Of a stretch of DNA of 64,000 nt, positions 55,882 through 64,000 are shown in pieces. The translations under genes and the position numbers were made by a program. The notes under the pieces were generated by a model. It saw nothing but the letters and a program-made list of their open reading frames with translations, was not told where the DNA came from and ran no database searches. Each line of letters begins with the position of its first letter. Within the stretch, counting starts at the first letter, position 1. Source of the stretch: Fundidesulfovibrio soli (GTDB lineage Bacteria > Desulfobacterota > Desulfovibrionia > Desulfovibrionales > Desulfovibrionaceae); NCBI RefSeq assembly GCF_022808695.1, contig NZ_JAKZKW010000013.1, forward strand, positions 40,918 through 104,917. Direction: 5' to 3'.

Positions 55882-57435
55882 CTACCTGCGCGTCAGCAGC
55901 AGGTGCAGTATGGCGAACGAGGCCATGAAATACATGGACCACTTCACCAGCACGGCCGCCAGCACCTGGGGGTAGCCCGAGCCGTGCAGCTTCTTCAGGC
56001 CGATGGCCTGGAGGGTCATGTGCCAGATGAGCACCACAGGTATAAGATACGAATACGGCACAGGCAAGACCGCCAGGAGCCAGGGCCCCCCCGCATAGCA
56101 GGCGACGCGGAAGGTGTCCTCGTAGGGTTTGGTGGCCGCGCGCAGCAAGCCCAGCAGCAGGTGGGCCAGGGCCGAATCCAGGAACACGAAGGCCGTGACC
56201 AGGATGGGGGCCAGGCCGACCCAGGCCAGCCGCCCCAGCGCGCCCGCGCCGAGACCCTGGAACCACTCGGTGCGGCCCAGCTCGGAGAGGTTGGGGCCAA
56301 GACCGAAGAAGTTCCAGACCAGCCCGAAGAGCACCGTGACCATGCACACGGCCACCGCGAAGATCAGGGGCCGCACCTTGCCCGTGCCGGAGGGCAGCTG
56401 GTCGAAGAAGTCGCCGGGGTTGGCCAGGATGTTCTTGGCCGTGAGCGTGAAGGCCGGGATCACCCCGAAATGCTCCAGCTGCTCCCAGGGGGCCAGGGTC
56501 TCCGGCCCGGAGGGCGCGGAGGGCCTTGCCTCGTCGGCCTGGCGCGGCGCGCCGGGGGCCGGGGCCGCGGCGGGCTTGGCGCCCATGGCCTGCAGGCGGG
56601 CCCAGATGTCTCGCACGGAGTCGTCACCGGCCTGGGCCTGCGGCTGGCCCGCAGCGGCCTCCGCGCCCTGCCCGCTATTCTCGGCGGCGGGCTCGGGCCT
56701 GGGGGACGTGGGCGGCAGGCTCCACTCGCGGTGCTCCGTGGATACCGGCTCCGGCTCCGGTTCGGGAGCGGGAGGCGGCACGGGTGCGGGCTCATGGGCC
56801 GCAGGCTCGGGGAAATGGATCTGCGGGCGGGTCTCCGGGGAGTGCGCTTCCGGGACGGCGTCGGGCTCGGGCTCCGCGGGGGAGTGCAAGGGCGGATAGG
56901 ACACCACCGCCTGGGGCTCGAAAGCCTGCGCGCCGGCGGCCTGCGCCCTGAAGGGACGGCGCGGCGCGGCCATGTCCTGCTCGCCGGCCCCGGAACGGGA
57001 CGCTCCGTAGGGGTCCGCTGGGTCGGCACGATAGGGGCCGCCCTGGGGCTCGAAGGCTCCTGGAGCAGTTTCGCGGGGGGCCAAATCCCGAGGGGCTGGT
57101 GCCGCCGGTTCGGGCTCGGGGTCGGGCAGCCAGCGGGCCTGGGGCCTGGGCGGGGCCTGGGTGTAGGGAGGCTGCTCCTCCTCGCCGGTGTAGAGCCGCT
57201 GGGAGCGCGCCTCGAACGGGGGCCGGGACACGGGTTCGGGCTCCCGCGCCGGGCGCGAGGGCCTGGGCGGGTAGACGGGCTCCGCCAAGTCGTCCTGCCG
57301 CTCCGGCTGGGCCTGGAAGCCCCGGAAGCGGAAGCGGAAGGAGCACTTGGGACAGCTTGCGATGCTCGAGCGGGCGGGGATCTTATCCTCGGGGATGTCC
57401 CTGCTGTACCCGCATTGTGGGCAGACGATGCGCAT
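55882..57435 (-). CDS. Zinc-ribbon and Yip1-domain membrane protein
   Basis: 517 residues. The N-terminus is an MJ0042-type zinc ribbon (Cys-Pro-Gln-Cys at 5-8 and Cys-Pro-Lys-Cys near 29-32). A long Pro/Glu/Ala-rich disordered linker (about 45-310) leads to a C-terminal Yip1-like domain with about five helices. AAGGT precedes the ATG at 57435; 12 extra residues upstream are unlikely. Domain order (cytoplasmic zinc finger, flexible spacer, membrane anchor) recurs in deltaproteobacteria, but its role is unknown. Confidence 0.83.
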   Translation of the reverse strand: MRIVCPQCGYSRDIPEDKIPARSSIASCPKCSFRFRFRGFQAQPERQDDLAEPVYPPRPSRPAREPEPVSRPPFEARSQRLYTGEEEQPPYTQAPPRPQARWLPDPEPEPAAPAPRDLAPRETAPGAFEPQGGPYRADPADPYGASRSGAGEQDMAAPRRPFRAQAAGAQAFEPQAVVSYPPLHSPAEPEPDAVPEAHSPETRPQIHFPEPAAHEPAPVPPPAPEPEPEPVSTEHREWSLPPTSPRPEPAAENSGQGAEAAAGQPQAQAGDDSVRDIWARLQAMGAKPAAAPAPGAPRQADEARPSAPSGPETLAPWEQLEHFGVIPAFTLTAKNILANPGDFFDQLPSGTGKVRPLIFAVAVCMVTVLFGLVWNFFGLGPNLSELGRTEWFQGLGAGALGRLAWVGLAPILVTAFVFLDSALAHLLLGLLRAATKPYEDTFRVACYAGGPWLLAVLPVPYSYLIPVVLIWHMTLQAIGLKKLHGSGYPQVLAAVLVKWSMYFMASFAILHLLLTRR

Positions 57436-57498
57436 CAGTAACCTTTCATGGCGATGGGCCTCATTTGGCATTAGCCCGCCTCGGCGCGCAAATCAACG

Positions 57499-58653
57499 TC
57501 AAAGGGGAAGGAAGCTGACCGATTCGGGCCACTGGCCCAGGAGCGCGGCCCCGGGCAGGCCCGCCAGGTATTCCTCGGGCACGGTGGGGTATTCCCCGCT
57601 GCGCCGGTGCAGGCCCTCCCGCCCGGCAGCCTGGTCGAACAGGGCCAGCTTGCCGTCTATGGCGCCCGACTGCTTGAGGCTGTCGCACAAGTGGCGGATT
57701 CCAGCCCCGATGCACAGGCCGGTGGGCCCGGAGAGCCCCTCCAGCCGTTCGTGCACGGGGCGCACGAAGCGCAGCCCGGGCAGCCGCCTGAACAGACGCA
57801 GCTGCAGGTCCGGCCAGAGGCCGAAGCCCACCTTCACGCCCCCTGGCCCCACGGCCCGCCTGGGGAAGGCGAAGGAGGCGCACTGCCCCTGCGCGACCAA
57901 CCCGGGCAGCAGGGCCGCCAGGGCCTGGTCCAGGCGCTCGTCGGCGTCGAGCATGAGCACCCAGTCCGTGCGGCAGGCGGCCAGCAGCCGGTTGCGCTGG
58001 GCCGCGAAGTCCGCGCCCAGGGGGTGGGCCAGGTGGCGCACCGGGATGGGCGCGCCCGAGAGATGCGCCGGGGGCTCCGGGGCGTCCCAGAGGGCCACTG
58101 CCTCGCACGCGGCGCCGGGCAGGGCCGCGAAGAAGCCTTCCAGGTCCGGCTCGCCGGGATGGAGGATGGCCGCCACGCCGAGCGAGGGTCGTCCGGCCGG
58201 GGCGGCTGGAATTTCCAGGGGGGAATAGGCGGCGTGCAGGCGCTGCACCGCCTTGAAGCGGGCCTTGGCGGTGGGGTCGGCCACCTCGGGGTTGAGCAGG
58301 CACGCGGCCCGCCCCGGGACCAACCCGGCGGAGAAGAGCATCCAGGCTAGGGCCGTCTCCGAGGCGTCGGCCAGCAGCCAGACCTCACGGTCCGTGACGG
58401 GTTCCAGGGCCGCCGCATGGGCCGGGTAGAGCTCGCACACGCTCAGGCCCACGCCCCCGGGCAGGCGGGAGCGGATGTCCGCCAGCGCCGCCCCAGCGCC
58501 CGCGCCCAGCAGCACGCAGTGCCCGGCCCGAGCGGCCTGGCGCAGGCCCGCGTCCAGCGATCCAGGGCGGTACGGCCCCACGGCGTAATCTTGGGGCTGC
58601 CCGGCCAGGCGGAAGGAGAGCGCCTGGGCGGTGTAGGGGGCGAAGGGGTCCAT
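57499..58653 (-). CDS. GT2-type glycosyltransferase
   Basis: 384 residues. The middle region has the GT-A pattern: Phe-Ala-Ala-Gln-Arg-Asn-Arg-Leu-Leu, Trp-Val-Leu-Met-Leu-Asp-Ala-Asp-Glu-Arg (DXD metal site), and Phe-Arg-Phe-type acceptor region. The first ~160 residues look like a separate alpha/beta domain with Leu-Leu-Gly-Ala-Gly-Ala-Gly. Its start shares one base with the next gene's stop (TGATG), so the two glycosyltransferases are translated together. Their place beside fliS and fliD suggests flagellin glycosylation. Confidence 0.83.
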   Translation of the reverse strand: MDPFAPYTAQALSFRLAGQPQDYAVGPYRPGSLDAGLRQAARAGHCVLLGAGAGAALADIRSRLPGGVGLSVCELYPAHAAALEPVTDREVWLLADASETALAWMLFSAGLVPGRAACLLNPEVADPTAKARFKAVQRLHAAYSPLEIPAAPAGRPSLGVAAILHPGEPDLEGFFAALPGAACEAVALWDAPEPPAHLSGAPIPVRHLAHPLGADFAAQRNRLLAACRTDWVLMLDADERLDQALAALLPGLVAQGQCASFAFPRRAVGPGGVKVGFGLWPDLQLRLFRRLPGLRFVRPVHERLEGLSGPTGLCIGAGIRHLCDSLKQSGAIDGKLALFDQAAGREGLHRRSGEYPTVPEEYLAGLPGAALLGQWPESVSFLPL

Positions 58654-59714
58654 CAGCGCCGCCCCAGCAGCTCGAGGTAGAGGAGGCCCAGGCTCTCGGC
58701 CACAAGCTGCGCCCGGTAGTTGGCCGCCACCTTGGCGCGCCCGGCTTGGCCCATGCGCCGGGCCTGGTCCGGGTTGTCCCAGAGCCAGCGCAGCGCGGCG
58801 GCGTATTCCTCGGCCGTGGAGGCCACCAGCCCGGTGACGCCGTGCTCCACCAGGTCCAGGTGGGCGTTGTCGCGGTCGCCCTGGGCCGGATGGGTGACCA
58901 CCGGCAGCCCGCAGGCCATGGCCTCGGCGATGGCCATGCCGAAGGATTCGCCCGTGTCGCAACCGTGGGCGAACGCCGCGCAGCGGCCAAAAAGCTCTGC
59001 AAGATCCTCGTCGCTCTCCACCTGGGGCAGCAGCTCCACGTTGGCCCCAAGGCCCTGGGTGCGGATGAAGTCCTCGAACTCGGGGGTGGCCCCAAGCACC
59101 CGGAAGACGAAATCCGGGGCCATTCGTCTCAGGTGGGGCAGCATCTCGAAACTCAGGCGCGACCATTTGCCCGGGTCCGGGCGGGAGACGCGCACGGCCG
59201 CCCTTTGGGAAAGATCCGGCCCGGGGCAGCGGGCGGCGAAAAGGTCCGTGTCGATGGGGTTGGGCAGCACGCCGTATTTCGCCGGGTCCACCTGCGGGCC
59301 GTGGTGCGCCAGCAGGCGATGCAGGCAGAACGGCGAGACCAGCAGGTGCATGTCCACCACGGCCCCGCCGGGGCTGGCGTCCAGGCGGCCGAAGACGTTG
59401 GTCTCCACCACGAGGCGGGGGCGGAAACGCTTGAGCGGGGTCGTGAGTTCGGGTTCGGGCCAGCCCGCGCGGTGCAGATGCACCACGTCCGGCTTGAGAT
59501 GCAGGAGGGCCTGGTAGAGGTCGCCGCCCAGGATCACCGGAATCCCGGCGGCCTTGAGCATGCCGCGGCGGGGGCCGTCCTCCGCGCTGAGCGCGAAGGG
59601 GGCGAAAACGGAACGGTCGAGGTTGGCGGCCAGAAGCTGCATGGCCTTTTCGGTGCCGCCGAGGCCAAGGGATTTGACCACGTGCAGCACGCGGACAGGC
59701 GGTTCATGGCGCAT
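58653..59714 (-). CDS. GT4-type glycosyltransferase
   Basis: 353 residues with the GT4 layout: N-terminal Ser-Leu-Gly-Leu-Gly-Gly-Thr-Glu-Lys-Ala donor loop, and C-terminal Glu-Ser-Phe-Gly-Met-Ala-Ile-Ala-Glu-Ala-Met-Ala-Cys-Gly-Leu-Pro-Val-Val with the E-x7-E pair. It uses a nucleotide sugar in the cytoplasm. It is 72 bases downstream of fliS on the same strand and is coupled to the GT2 gene. Confidence 0.88.
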   Translation of the reverse strand: MRHEPPVRVLHVVKSLGLGGTEKAMQLLAANLDRSVFAPFALSAEDGPRRGMLKAAGIPVILGGDLYQALLHLKPDVVHLHRAGWPEPELTTPLKRFRPRLVVETNVFGRLDASPGGAVVDMHLLVSPFCLHRLLAHHGPQVDPAKYGVLPNPIDTDLFAARCPGPDLSQRAAVRVSRPDPGKWSRLSFEMLPHLRRMAPDFVFRVLGATPEFEDFIRTQGLGANVELLPQVESDEDLAELFGRCAAFAHGCDTGESFGMAIAEAMACGLPVVTHPAQGDRDNAHLDLVEHGVTGLVASTAEEYAAALRWLWDNPDQARRMGQAGRAKVAANYRAQLVAESLGLLYLELLGRR

Positions 59715-59786
59715 CCGGCATTATTGCCCAAAGCGCGCCCAGCGTCCAGAGCGCGCGGACCCTGCCCGCCCCGGTTGTCGGCCCCC

Positions 59787-60290
59787 CTACTTCTTGGCCT
59801 GGGAATAGGCCGCGAAGGCCTTGTGCACCGGCGCGCCGGCCGACGGGGCTGCCATGCCGGCCGTGGCCAGGCCGGGGCCGCTGCTGCGGGCCTGCTGCAT
59901 GGAGGCGGGAGCCTGCGGCACGAACTCGGGGGTGTTGATCTGGGCGAAGGCGTCGCGCACGCCGGAGAGCATGTTCACAACCTGGTCCACGATGCCCTGG
60001 TCCATGTTCATGTTGGCCATGAGCAGCTTGGTGGAGCACAGCAGGTAGAGCTTGGAGAGGTTCTCGGCCACCTCGCCGCCCTTCTGCAGGTTCAGGCTGC
60101 TCTGCAGCTCCGCGATGACGTCCAGGGCCTTGGAGATGAGGACGCCCTTGCGCGCGTAATCCTTGGCGGTCATGGCCTCTTTGGCCTGACGCAGGAATTT
60201 TATGCAGCCGTCGAAGAGCATGACCACCAGGTCGCCCTGGGTGACGGTGTTCACCTGGGTCTGGATATATGCTTGCGCCGCCTTTTGCAT
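59787..60290 (-). CDS. fliS: Flagellar export chaperone FliS
   Basis: 167 residues. The helical FliS core is clear (Ala-Tyr-Ile-Gln-Thr-Gln-Val, Val-Val-Met-Leu-Phe-Asp-Gly-Cys-Ile-Lys-Phe-Leu, Leu-Gln-Ser-Ser-Leu-Asn). It binds the flagellin C-terminus and keeps it unfolded for export. The Ala/Gly/Pro-rich C-terminal tail makes it about 35 residues longer than usual FliS. It follows fliD by 21 bases. Confidence 0.94.
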   Translation of the reverse strand: MQKAAQAYIQTQVNTVTQGDLVVMLFDGCIKFLRQAKEAMTAKDYARKGVLISKALDVIAELQSSLNLQKGGEVAENLSKLYLLCSTKLLMANMNMDQGIVDQVVNMLSGVRDAFAQINTPEFVPQAPASMQQARSSGPGLATAGMAAPSAGAPVHKAFAAYSQAKK

Positions 60291-60311
60291 GGTCGATTAC
60301 TCCTTGAAGCC

Positions 60312-61994
60312 CTAGGACTTGCTCATCTGCGTGATCTGGGAGGCCAGGCTGGTCTGCTGCTGGTTGTAGGTGCCAAGCAGCGCGTCCAGTTTTGAGAACT
60401 TGTTCTTCAGGCTCTGCGCATAGGAAGAAATGCGCCTGTTTTCGTAGTCGATCTTCTTCTGGATGTTGTCGGAAATGGTCACGTAGTTCTTCTGCAGGAT
60501 GTTCAGGGGGCCCGTGTCCGCGTTGGTCAGGTCCGCCAGTTCGCCCACCAGCTCGGGGGCCTTGCCCAGGCGCAGGTTCACCGTGTGGGTGTAGCTCCCG
60601 TCGGTGTTGTTGTTCACCTGCACGACCATACCGGCCGCGTCCGTGCCCGCCTTGCCCGTGATGGTGTTCTTGACCGGGTCGAAGGTGGCGGGCTGGCCGC
60701 CGATGGTGGCCGCGCTGACCTTGCCGGCGGTCACGGTGTAGCTGACCTTGTAGTTGCCCGCCTTGGTCAGCCCGCTGATGTAGGAGGAGTAGCTGATGTC
60801 GGAGCTGTCCGTGTCGCCCACGTAGTTGCCCGCGAAGATCAGGCCCACGGCGTTGGCGTTGGAGGCCAGCTGGCTGCGCAGCACGGCCTCGTCCAGCATG
60901 ATCAGGCCTTCCGTGGTGGAGCCCTCCACCGCGTCGGTGGAGAGGCCCAGGGGCGACAGGGACGTGTACTTGTCCGTGAGGTAGCTGAAGCCCACGCCGT
61001 CGGCCGCCGTGATGTTCTTCATGATGGAGTCGCAGATCTGCAGGCCGTAGTTGCCCGTGAGGATCGAGGCCTGCTTGGTGGTTGAGTCCACCTTGGTCAG
61101 GTCCTTGATCATGGAGCGCACCTTGTTGACCTGGCTGATGAACGTCTTGACGTTCTCCACCACGGAGTCGATGTCTGTATCCACGGTGATGAGCCCGGAA
61201 CCCGAGGACTTCAGCGACAGGGTGAGCCCCGCCACCACGTCCGAAATGGTGTTGGTGGGCCGGGTGATATAGGCGTTGGAGAGCGGCCAGCCGTTGATCT
61301 TGAGCTTGGCGTCCTGGTTGTTCTGGGTGACGCTGAAATTCGCCGACTTGAAATTCGGCAGGGTCGAGGCCCCGGAGACCACCAGCGACGCTGCCGCGCC
61401 CGTGTCGAGCCCCTTGAGCTGCAGGTAGTAGTTGGTGCCGTCGTAGATCGTGGTGGCGCGCACGCCCTTGTTGGCCGAGTTGACGTTGATGATGGAGGCC
61501 AGGTCGGTCAGGGTGCAGTTGGCCGGGATGGCGTTGCTGACCGTGACCCCCTTGTAGGTGTAGGTGAACTTCGCGGCTGTTCCCAGGGTGTTGATGTTCT
61601 GGGTCAGCGAGGCGTAGCCCGTGCCCGTGACCATGGTCTTGTTCTTGGCCAGCTGGGCCACCGTGTAGGTGGTGGTGCCGGTCTCGGCGTCGCCGCCGGC
61701 CGTGGCTGTGAGGGCGCTGGTGTTGGTGGAGGAGGCGGTCTTCTTCAGGAACTCGCCGATGGTGTCCATGCTCTGCAGGCTGGAGCGCAGCGTGAGCATT
61801 TCCGTGTTCAGGGCCTTGAAGGCGACGTTCTTGTCCAGCCAGGATTCTTTCCAGGTCTGGTAGGTTCTCAGACGGGACTGCTCGACCTGCACCAGCTTCT
61901 CGATGAGGCTGTTGAAGTCGGTGCCGTTGCCGAGCCCCGTGAATGTCACCTGGCCGGAAGTGGTGGTTCCGCCTGTTACGTCTCCGATCGCCAT
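60312..61994 (-). CDS. fliD: Flagellar hook-associated protein 2 (filament cap) FliD
   Basis: 560 residues. The N-terminal FliD domain starts with Phe-Thr-Gly-Leu-Gly-Asn-Gly-Thr-Asp-Phe-Asn-Ser-Leu-Ile, and coiled-coil termini flank a beta-rich middle. The C-terminus (Tyr-Ala-Gln-Ser-Leu-Lys-Asn-Lys-Phe-Ser-Lys-Leu-Asp) matches the cap leg. FliD caps the growing filament and guides flagellin folding. The start at 61994 has GGGGGA upstream; a TTG-initiated extension to 62051 has no homology-like sequence. Confidence 0.95.
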   Translation of the reverse strand: MAIGDVTGGTTTSGQVTFTGLGNGTDFNSLIEKLVQVEQSRLRTYQTWKESWLDKNVAFKALNTEMLTLRSSLQSMDTIGEFLKKTASSTNTSALTATAGGDAETGTTTYTVAQLAKNKTMVTGTGYASLTQNINTLGTAAKFTYTYKGVTVSNAIPANCTLTDLASIINVNSANKGVRATTIYDGTNYYLQLKGLDTGAAASLVVSGASTLPNFKSANFSVTQNNQDAKLKINGWPLSNAYITRPTNTISDVVAGLTLSLKSSGSGLITVDTDIDSVVENVKTFISQVNKVRSMIKDLTKVDSTTKQASILTGNYGLQICDSIMKNITAADGVGFSYLTDKYTSLSPLGLSTDAVEGSTTEGLIMLDEAVLRSQLASNANAVGLIFAGNYVGDTDSSDISYSSYISGLTKAGNYKVSYTVTAGKVSAATIGGQPATFDPVKNTITGKAGTDAAGMVVQVNNNTDGSYTHTVNLRLGKAPELVGELADLTNADTGPLNILQKNYVTISDNIQKKIDYENRRISSYAQSLKNKFSKLDALLGTYNQQQTSLASQITQMSKS

Positions 61995-62069
61995 GACCGT
62001 CCCCCTGGGAAATAATTGCCGGGGCAGTTCGCCTTGACCGGAAGTAAGCAAACCCCGCGCCGAACCGTT

Positions 62070-62105
62070 CAGCCGGCCGGTCCGCCTGGGCGGGCCGGCC
62101 GGCTG
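62070..62105 (-). terminator. Hairpin between flagellin and fliD
   Basis: CAGCCGGCCGGTCCGCC (62070-62086) pairs with GGCGGGCCGGCCGGCTG (62089-62105) through 16 Watson-Crick pairs and one wobble. It lies 22 bases after the flagellin stop on the minus strand. No T-run follows, so it may only attenuate reading into fliD. Confidence 0.6.
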
Positions 62106-62126
62106 GAATCGGTTCTATCTCCAGGA

Positions 62127-63017
62127 TTAGCCGAGCAGCTGCTGAGCCATCTTGGGCAGGTTGTTGGCCTGGCCGAGCATGGCCACGGCGGACTGGGTCA
62201 GGATCTGCTGACGGGTGAATTCCGTCATCTCGGTGGCCACGTCCACGTCGGAGATCTGCGATTCGGCGGACTGCAGGTTCTCGGCCTGGATCTGCAGGTT
62301 CTGCACCGTGTTGGACAGGCGGTTCTGCAGGGCGCCCAGGTTGGCGCGGATCTTGTCCTTGGAGACGATGGCCTTGTTCAGGGCGTCCAGGGACTTCTGG
62401 GCCAGGTCCTGCGTGGAGATGGAACGGCCGGCCTTGCCGCTGCCGGCGGCCCCGCCGACGCCCAGGGACGAAGCCGTGGAGCTGTTGATCTGCACGTAGT
62501 AGTAGTCGGAGGCCGAGTAGTTGTTGGTGCCGAAGTGGACCTTCATCTTGCCGGTGGCCACCAGGCCGGTGCCGGAGTGGGTGGCGCCGGAGAGGTTGCC
62601 GTTGAGCAGGTAGATGCCGTTGAAGTCCGTGGCGTTGGCGATACGGGTGATTTCCGAGGCCATGGCCTGGTACTCGGAGTCGATGATCAGGCGCTGGTCA
62701 GAGGTGTAGGTGCCCGTGGAGGCCTGGGTCGCCAGTTCCTTCATGCGGATCAGCTTTTCGTCGATGACGCCGAGCGCGCCGTCCGCGGTCTGGATCATGG
62801 AGATGGCGTCGTTGGCGTTGCGCACGCCCTGGTTGAGCGACGAGATGTTGGAACGCATCAGTTCGCGAACGGCCAGGCCGGCGGCGTCGTCAGAAGCGGT
62901 GCCCACGCGAAGGCCGGAAGAGAGGCGGCGAGTGGAGACGCTCAGCTTGCCGTACGAGTTCGACAAGTTGCGGGACGCGTTCATCGCCATCATGTTGTGG
63001 TTGATTACGAGAGCCAT
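62127..63017 (-). CDS. fliC: Flagellin, copy 1
   Basis: 296 residues. The conserved N-terminal D0/D1 part (Met-Ala-Leu-Val-Ile-Asn-His-Asn, Leu-Ser-Ser-Gly-Leu-Arg-Val, Asp-Asp-Ala-Ala-Gly-Leu-Ala) and the C-terminal part (Gln-Asn-Arg-Leu-Ser-Asn-Thr-Val, Gln-Ser-Ala-Val-Ala-Met-Leu-Gly-Gln-Ala-Asn) are intact, with a short middle, so the filament surface domain is small. GGAGGAATCACC precedes the ATG. It is read from the sigma-28 promoter at 63126-63152. Confidence 0.96.
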   Translation of the reverse strand: MALVINHNMMAMNASRNLSNSYGKLSVSTRRLSSGLRVGTASDDAAGLAVRELMRSNISSLNQGVRNANDAISMIQTADGALGVIDEKLIRMKELATQASTGTYTSDQRLIIDSEYQAMASEITRIANATDFNGIYLLNGNLSGATHSGTGLVATGKMKVHFGTNNYSASDYYYVQINSSTASSLGVGGAAGSGKAGRSISTQDLAQKSLDALNKAIVSKDKIRANLGALQNRLSNTVQNLQIQAENLQSAESQISDVDVATEMTEFTRQQILTQSAVAMLGQANNLPKMAQQLLG

Positions 63018-63125
63018 GGTGATTCCTCCGTGAATTTTGTTGGCTTCCTTGCCTGCGGCCCGCCGCGAGACCTTCTCCCGCTCCCCGCCGTGTGGTTTCT
63101 GGGTGGCGGCGCCGCTATGACACTC

Positions 63126-63152
63126 CTATCGTCCGGTTCCGAAATTCCTTTA
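63126..63152 (-). promoter_or_regulatory. Sigma-28 (FliA) promoter of flagellin copy 1
   Basis: On the minus strand TAAA-N15-GACGATAG matches the FliA consensus TAAA-N15-GCCGATAA in all four -35 bases, the exact spacer, and six of eight -10 bases. It lies about 110 bases upstream of the flagellin ATG. Confidence 0.8.
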
Positions 63153-63240
63153 GACCTTCAGTGACCCGTGACGACACCACCCAACATCCCTTCCTCCCTG
63201 GATTTCCTGCTCCCGAATCCCTTGCGCCCCCTTTTCGACG

Positions 63241-63274
63241 AAAAAAAAGCCGGGCCGCGATGCGGCCCGGCTTT
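63241..63274 (-). terminator. Intrinsic terminator after flagellin copy 2
   Basis: A 13-bp GC-rich stem (AAAGCCGGGCCGC with GCGGCCCGGCTTT) around a 3-base loop, followed on the minus strand by a run of T (63248-63241). It lies 27 bases after the copy 2 stop, so each flagellin is its own transcript. Confidence 0.92.
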
Positions 63275-63301
63275 GCCGGATGCTTGATTGCCTCGCCAGG
63301 A

Positions 63302-64000
63302 TTAGCCGAGCAGCTGCTGAGCCATCTTGGGCAGGTTGTTGGCCTGGCCGAGCATGGCCACGGCGGACTGGGTCAGGATCTGCTGGCGGGTGAACTCCGT
63401 CATCTCGGTGGCCACGTCCACGTCGGAGATCTGCGACTCGGCGGCCTGCAGGTTCTCGCCCTGGATCTGCAGGTTCTGCACCGTGTTGGACAGGCGGTTC
63501 TGCAGGGCGCCCAGGTTGGCGCGGATCTTGTCCTTGGAGACGATGGCCTTGTTCAGGGCGTCCAGGGACTTCTGGGCCAGGTCCTGCGTGGAGATGGAAC
63601 GGCCGGCCTTGCCGCTGCCGGCGGCCCCGCCGACGCCCAGGGACGAAGCCGTGGAGCTGTTGATCTGCACGTAGTAGTAGTCGGAGGCCGAGTAGTTGTT
63701 GGTGCCGAAGTGGACCTTCATCTTGCCGGTGGCCACCAGGCCGGTGCCGGAGTGGGTGGCGCCGGAGAGGTTGCCGTTGAGCAGGTAGATGCCGTTGAAG
63801 TCCGTGGCGTTGGCGATACGGGTGATTTCCGAGGCCATGGCCTGGTACTCGGAGTCGATGATCAGGCGCTGGTCAGAGGTGTAGGTGCCCGTGGAGGCCT
63901 GGGTCGCCAGTTCCTTCATGCGGATCAGCTTTTCGTCGATGACGCCGAGCGCGCCGTCCGCGGTCTGGATCATGGAGATGGCGTCGTTGGCGTTGCGCAC
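63302..64000 (-). CDS. Flagellin, copy 2 (5' end outside window)
   Basis: 232 C-terminal residues of a second flagellin, on the same strand directly upstream of copy 1. In the shared part the protein differs from copy 1 at only two positions (Ala/Gly in Ile-Gln-x-Glu-Asn-Leu, and Ser/Ala in Gln-x-Ala-Glu-Ser). The beginning of the gene, including its promoter, is beyond position 64000. Its reading frame is open to the edge; the first visible Met-like codon there is not a start. Confidence 0.95.
   Translation of the reverse strand: MRNANDAISMIQTADGALGVIDEKLIRMKELATQASTGTYTSDQRLIIDSEYQAMASEITRIANATDFNGIYLLNGNLSGATHSGTGLVATGKMKVHFGTNNYSASDYYYVQINSSTASSLGVGGAAGSGKAGRSISTQDLAQKSLDALNKAIVSKDKIRANLGALQNRLSNTVQNLQIQGENLQAAESQISDVDVATEMTEFTRQQILTQSAVAMLGQANNLPKMAQQLLG

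Overview
The window is a GC-rich chromosomal segment from a motile, anaerobic deltaproteobacterium, most likely a member of the Desulfovibrionaceae (Desulfovibrio or Fundidesulfovibrio type). This is inferred from gene content, not from a database search. The main clues are an AhbC-HemB-AhbD-siroheme decarboxylase operon (the siroheme-dependent heme route of sulfate reducers), a stand-alone IMP cyclohydrolase, a sigma-54-driven flgB-fliI operon, and GCCTCCGGCGGCC-flanked hairpin repeats between genes. No phage, IS element or CRISPR array was seen.

Layout. (1) 1-6174: the end of an outer-membrane barrel gene, a secreted dienelactone-hydrolase-like protein, a second outer-membrane protein, tRNA-Phe, the GTPase HflX (which lacks a standard start codon), IMP cyclohydrolase and a TPR protein. 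(2) 6476-12452: a sigma-54 promoter followed by flgB-flgC-fliE-fliF-fliG-fliH-fliI. These build the proximal rod, MS ring, part of the switch and the export ATPase; no fliJ follows. (3) 12593-20597: a signalling block with two hybrid histidine kinases, a CheR methyltransferase, a CheB methylesterase without a receiver, and a response regulator-diguanylate cyclase. (4) 20759-26821: a PrpR-like sigma-54 activator divergent from a C4-dicarboxylate operon (DASS carrier, malate dehydrogenase, two-subunit class I fumarase/tartrate dehydratase). A sigma-54 promoter and an inverted repeat lie between them. (5) 26997-30144: an amino-acid-type periplasmic binding protein next to an ArsB/CitMHS-type carrier with no ABC subunits, then two small proteins. 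(6) 30132-36102: an HxlR regulator divergent from a ferredoxin-nitroreductase, a MarR-EmrA-EmrB efflux operon and an FMN-dependent 2-hydroxyacid oxidase.

From 36217 to the right edge almost everything is on the minus strand. 36217-48900 is a surface-glycan block. It holds GDP-fucose synthase, a GT4 glycosyltransferase, a 970-residue GT-C-like membrane protein, a DUF2079 membrane protein, a 964-residue exported protein of unknown family, a Wzx-like flippase, a SIS isomerase and a CyuA-type Fe-S enzyme. Several of these genes overlap by 4-8 bases. 48995-54248 holds an orphan HPt protein, Rpe and the alternative heme operon. 54743-57435 encodes a lipoprotein, a small coiled-coil protein and a zinc-ribbon/Yip1 membrane protein. 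57499-64000 holds two glycosyltransferases, FliS, FliD and two nearly identical flagellins, the first with a good sigma-28 promoter.

The flagellar genes show the expected hierarchy: sigma-54 for the basal body and sigma-28 for the filament. The glycosyltransferases beside fliS/fliD suggest flagellin glycosylation, and the signalling block may link environmental sensing to c-di-GMP.
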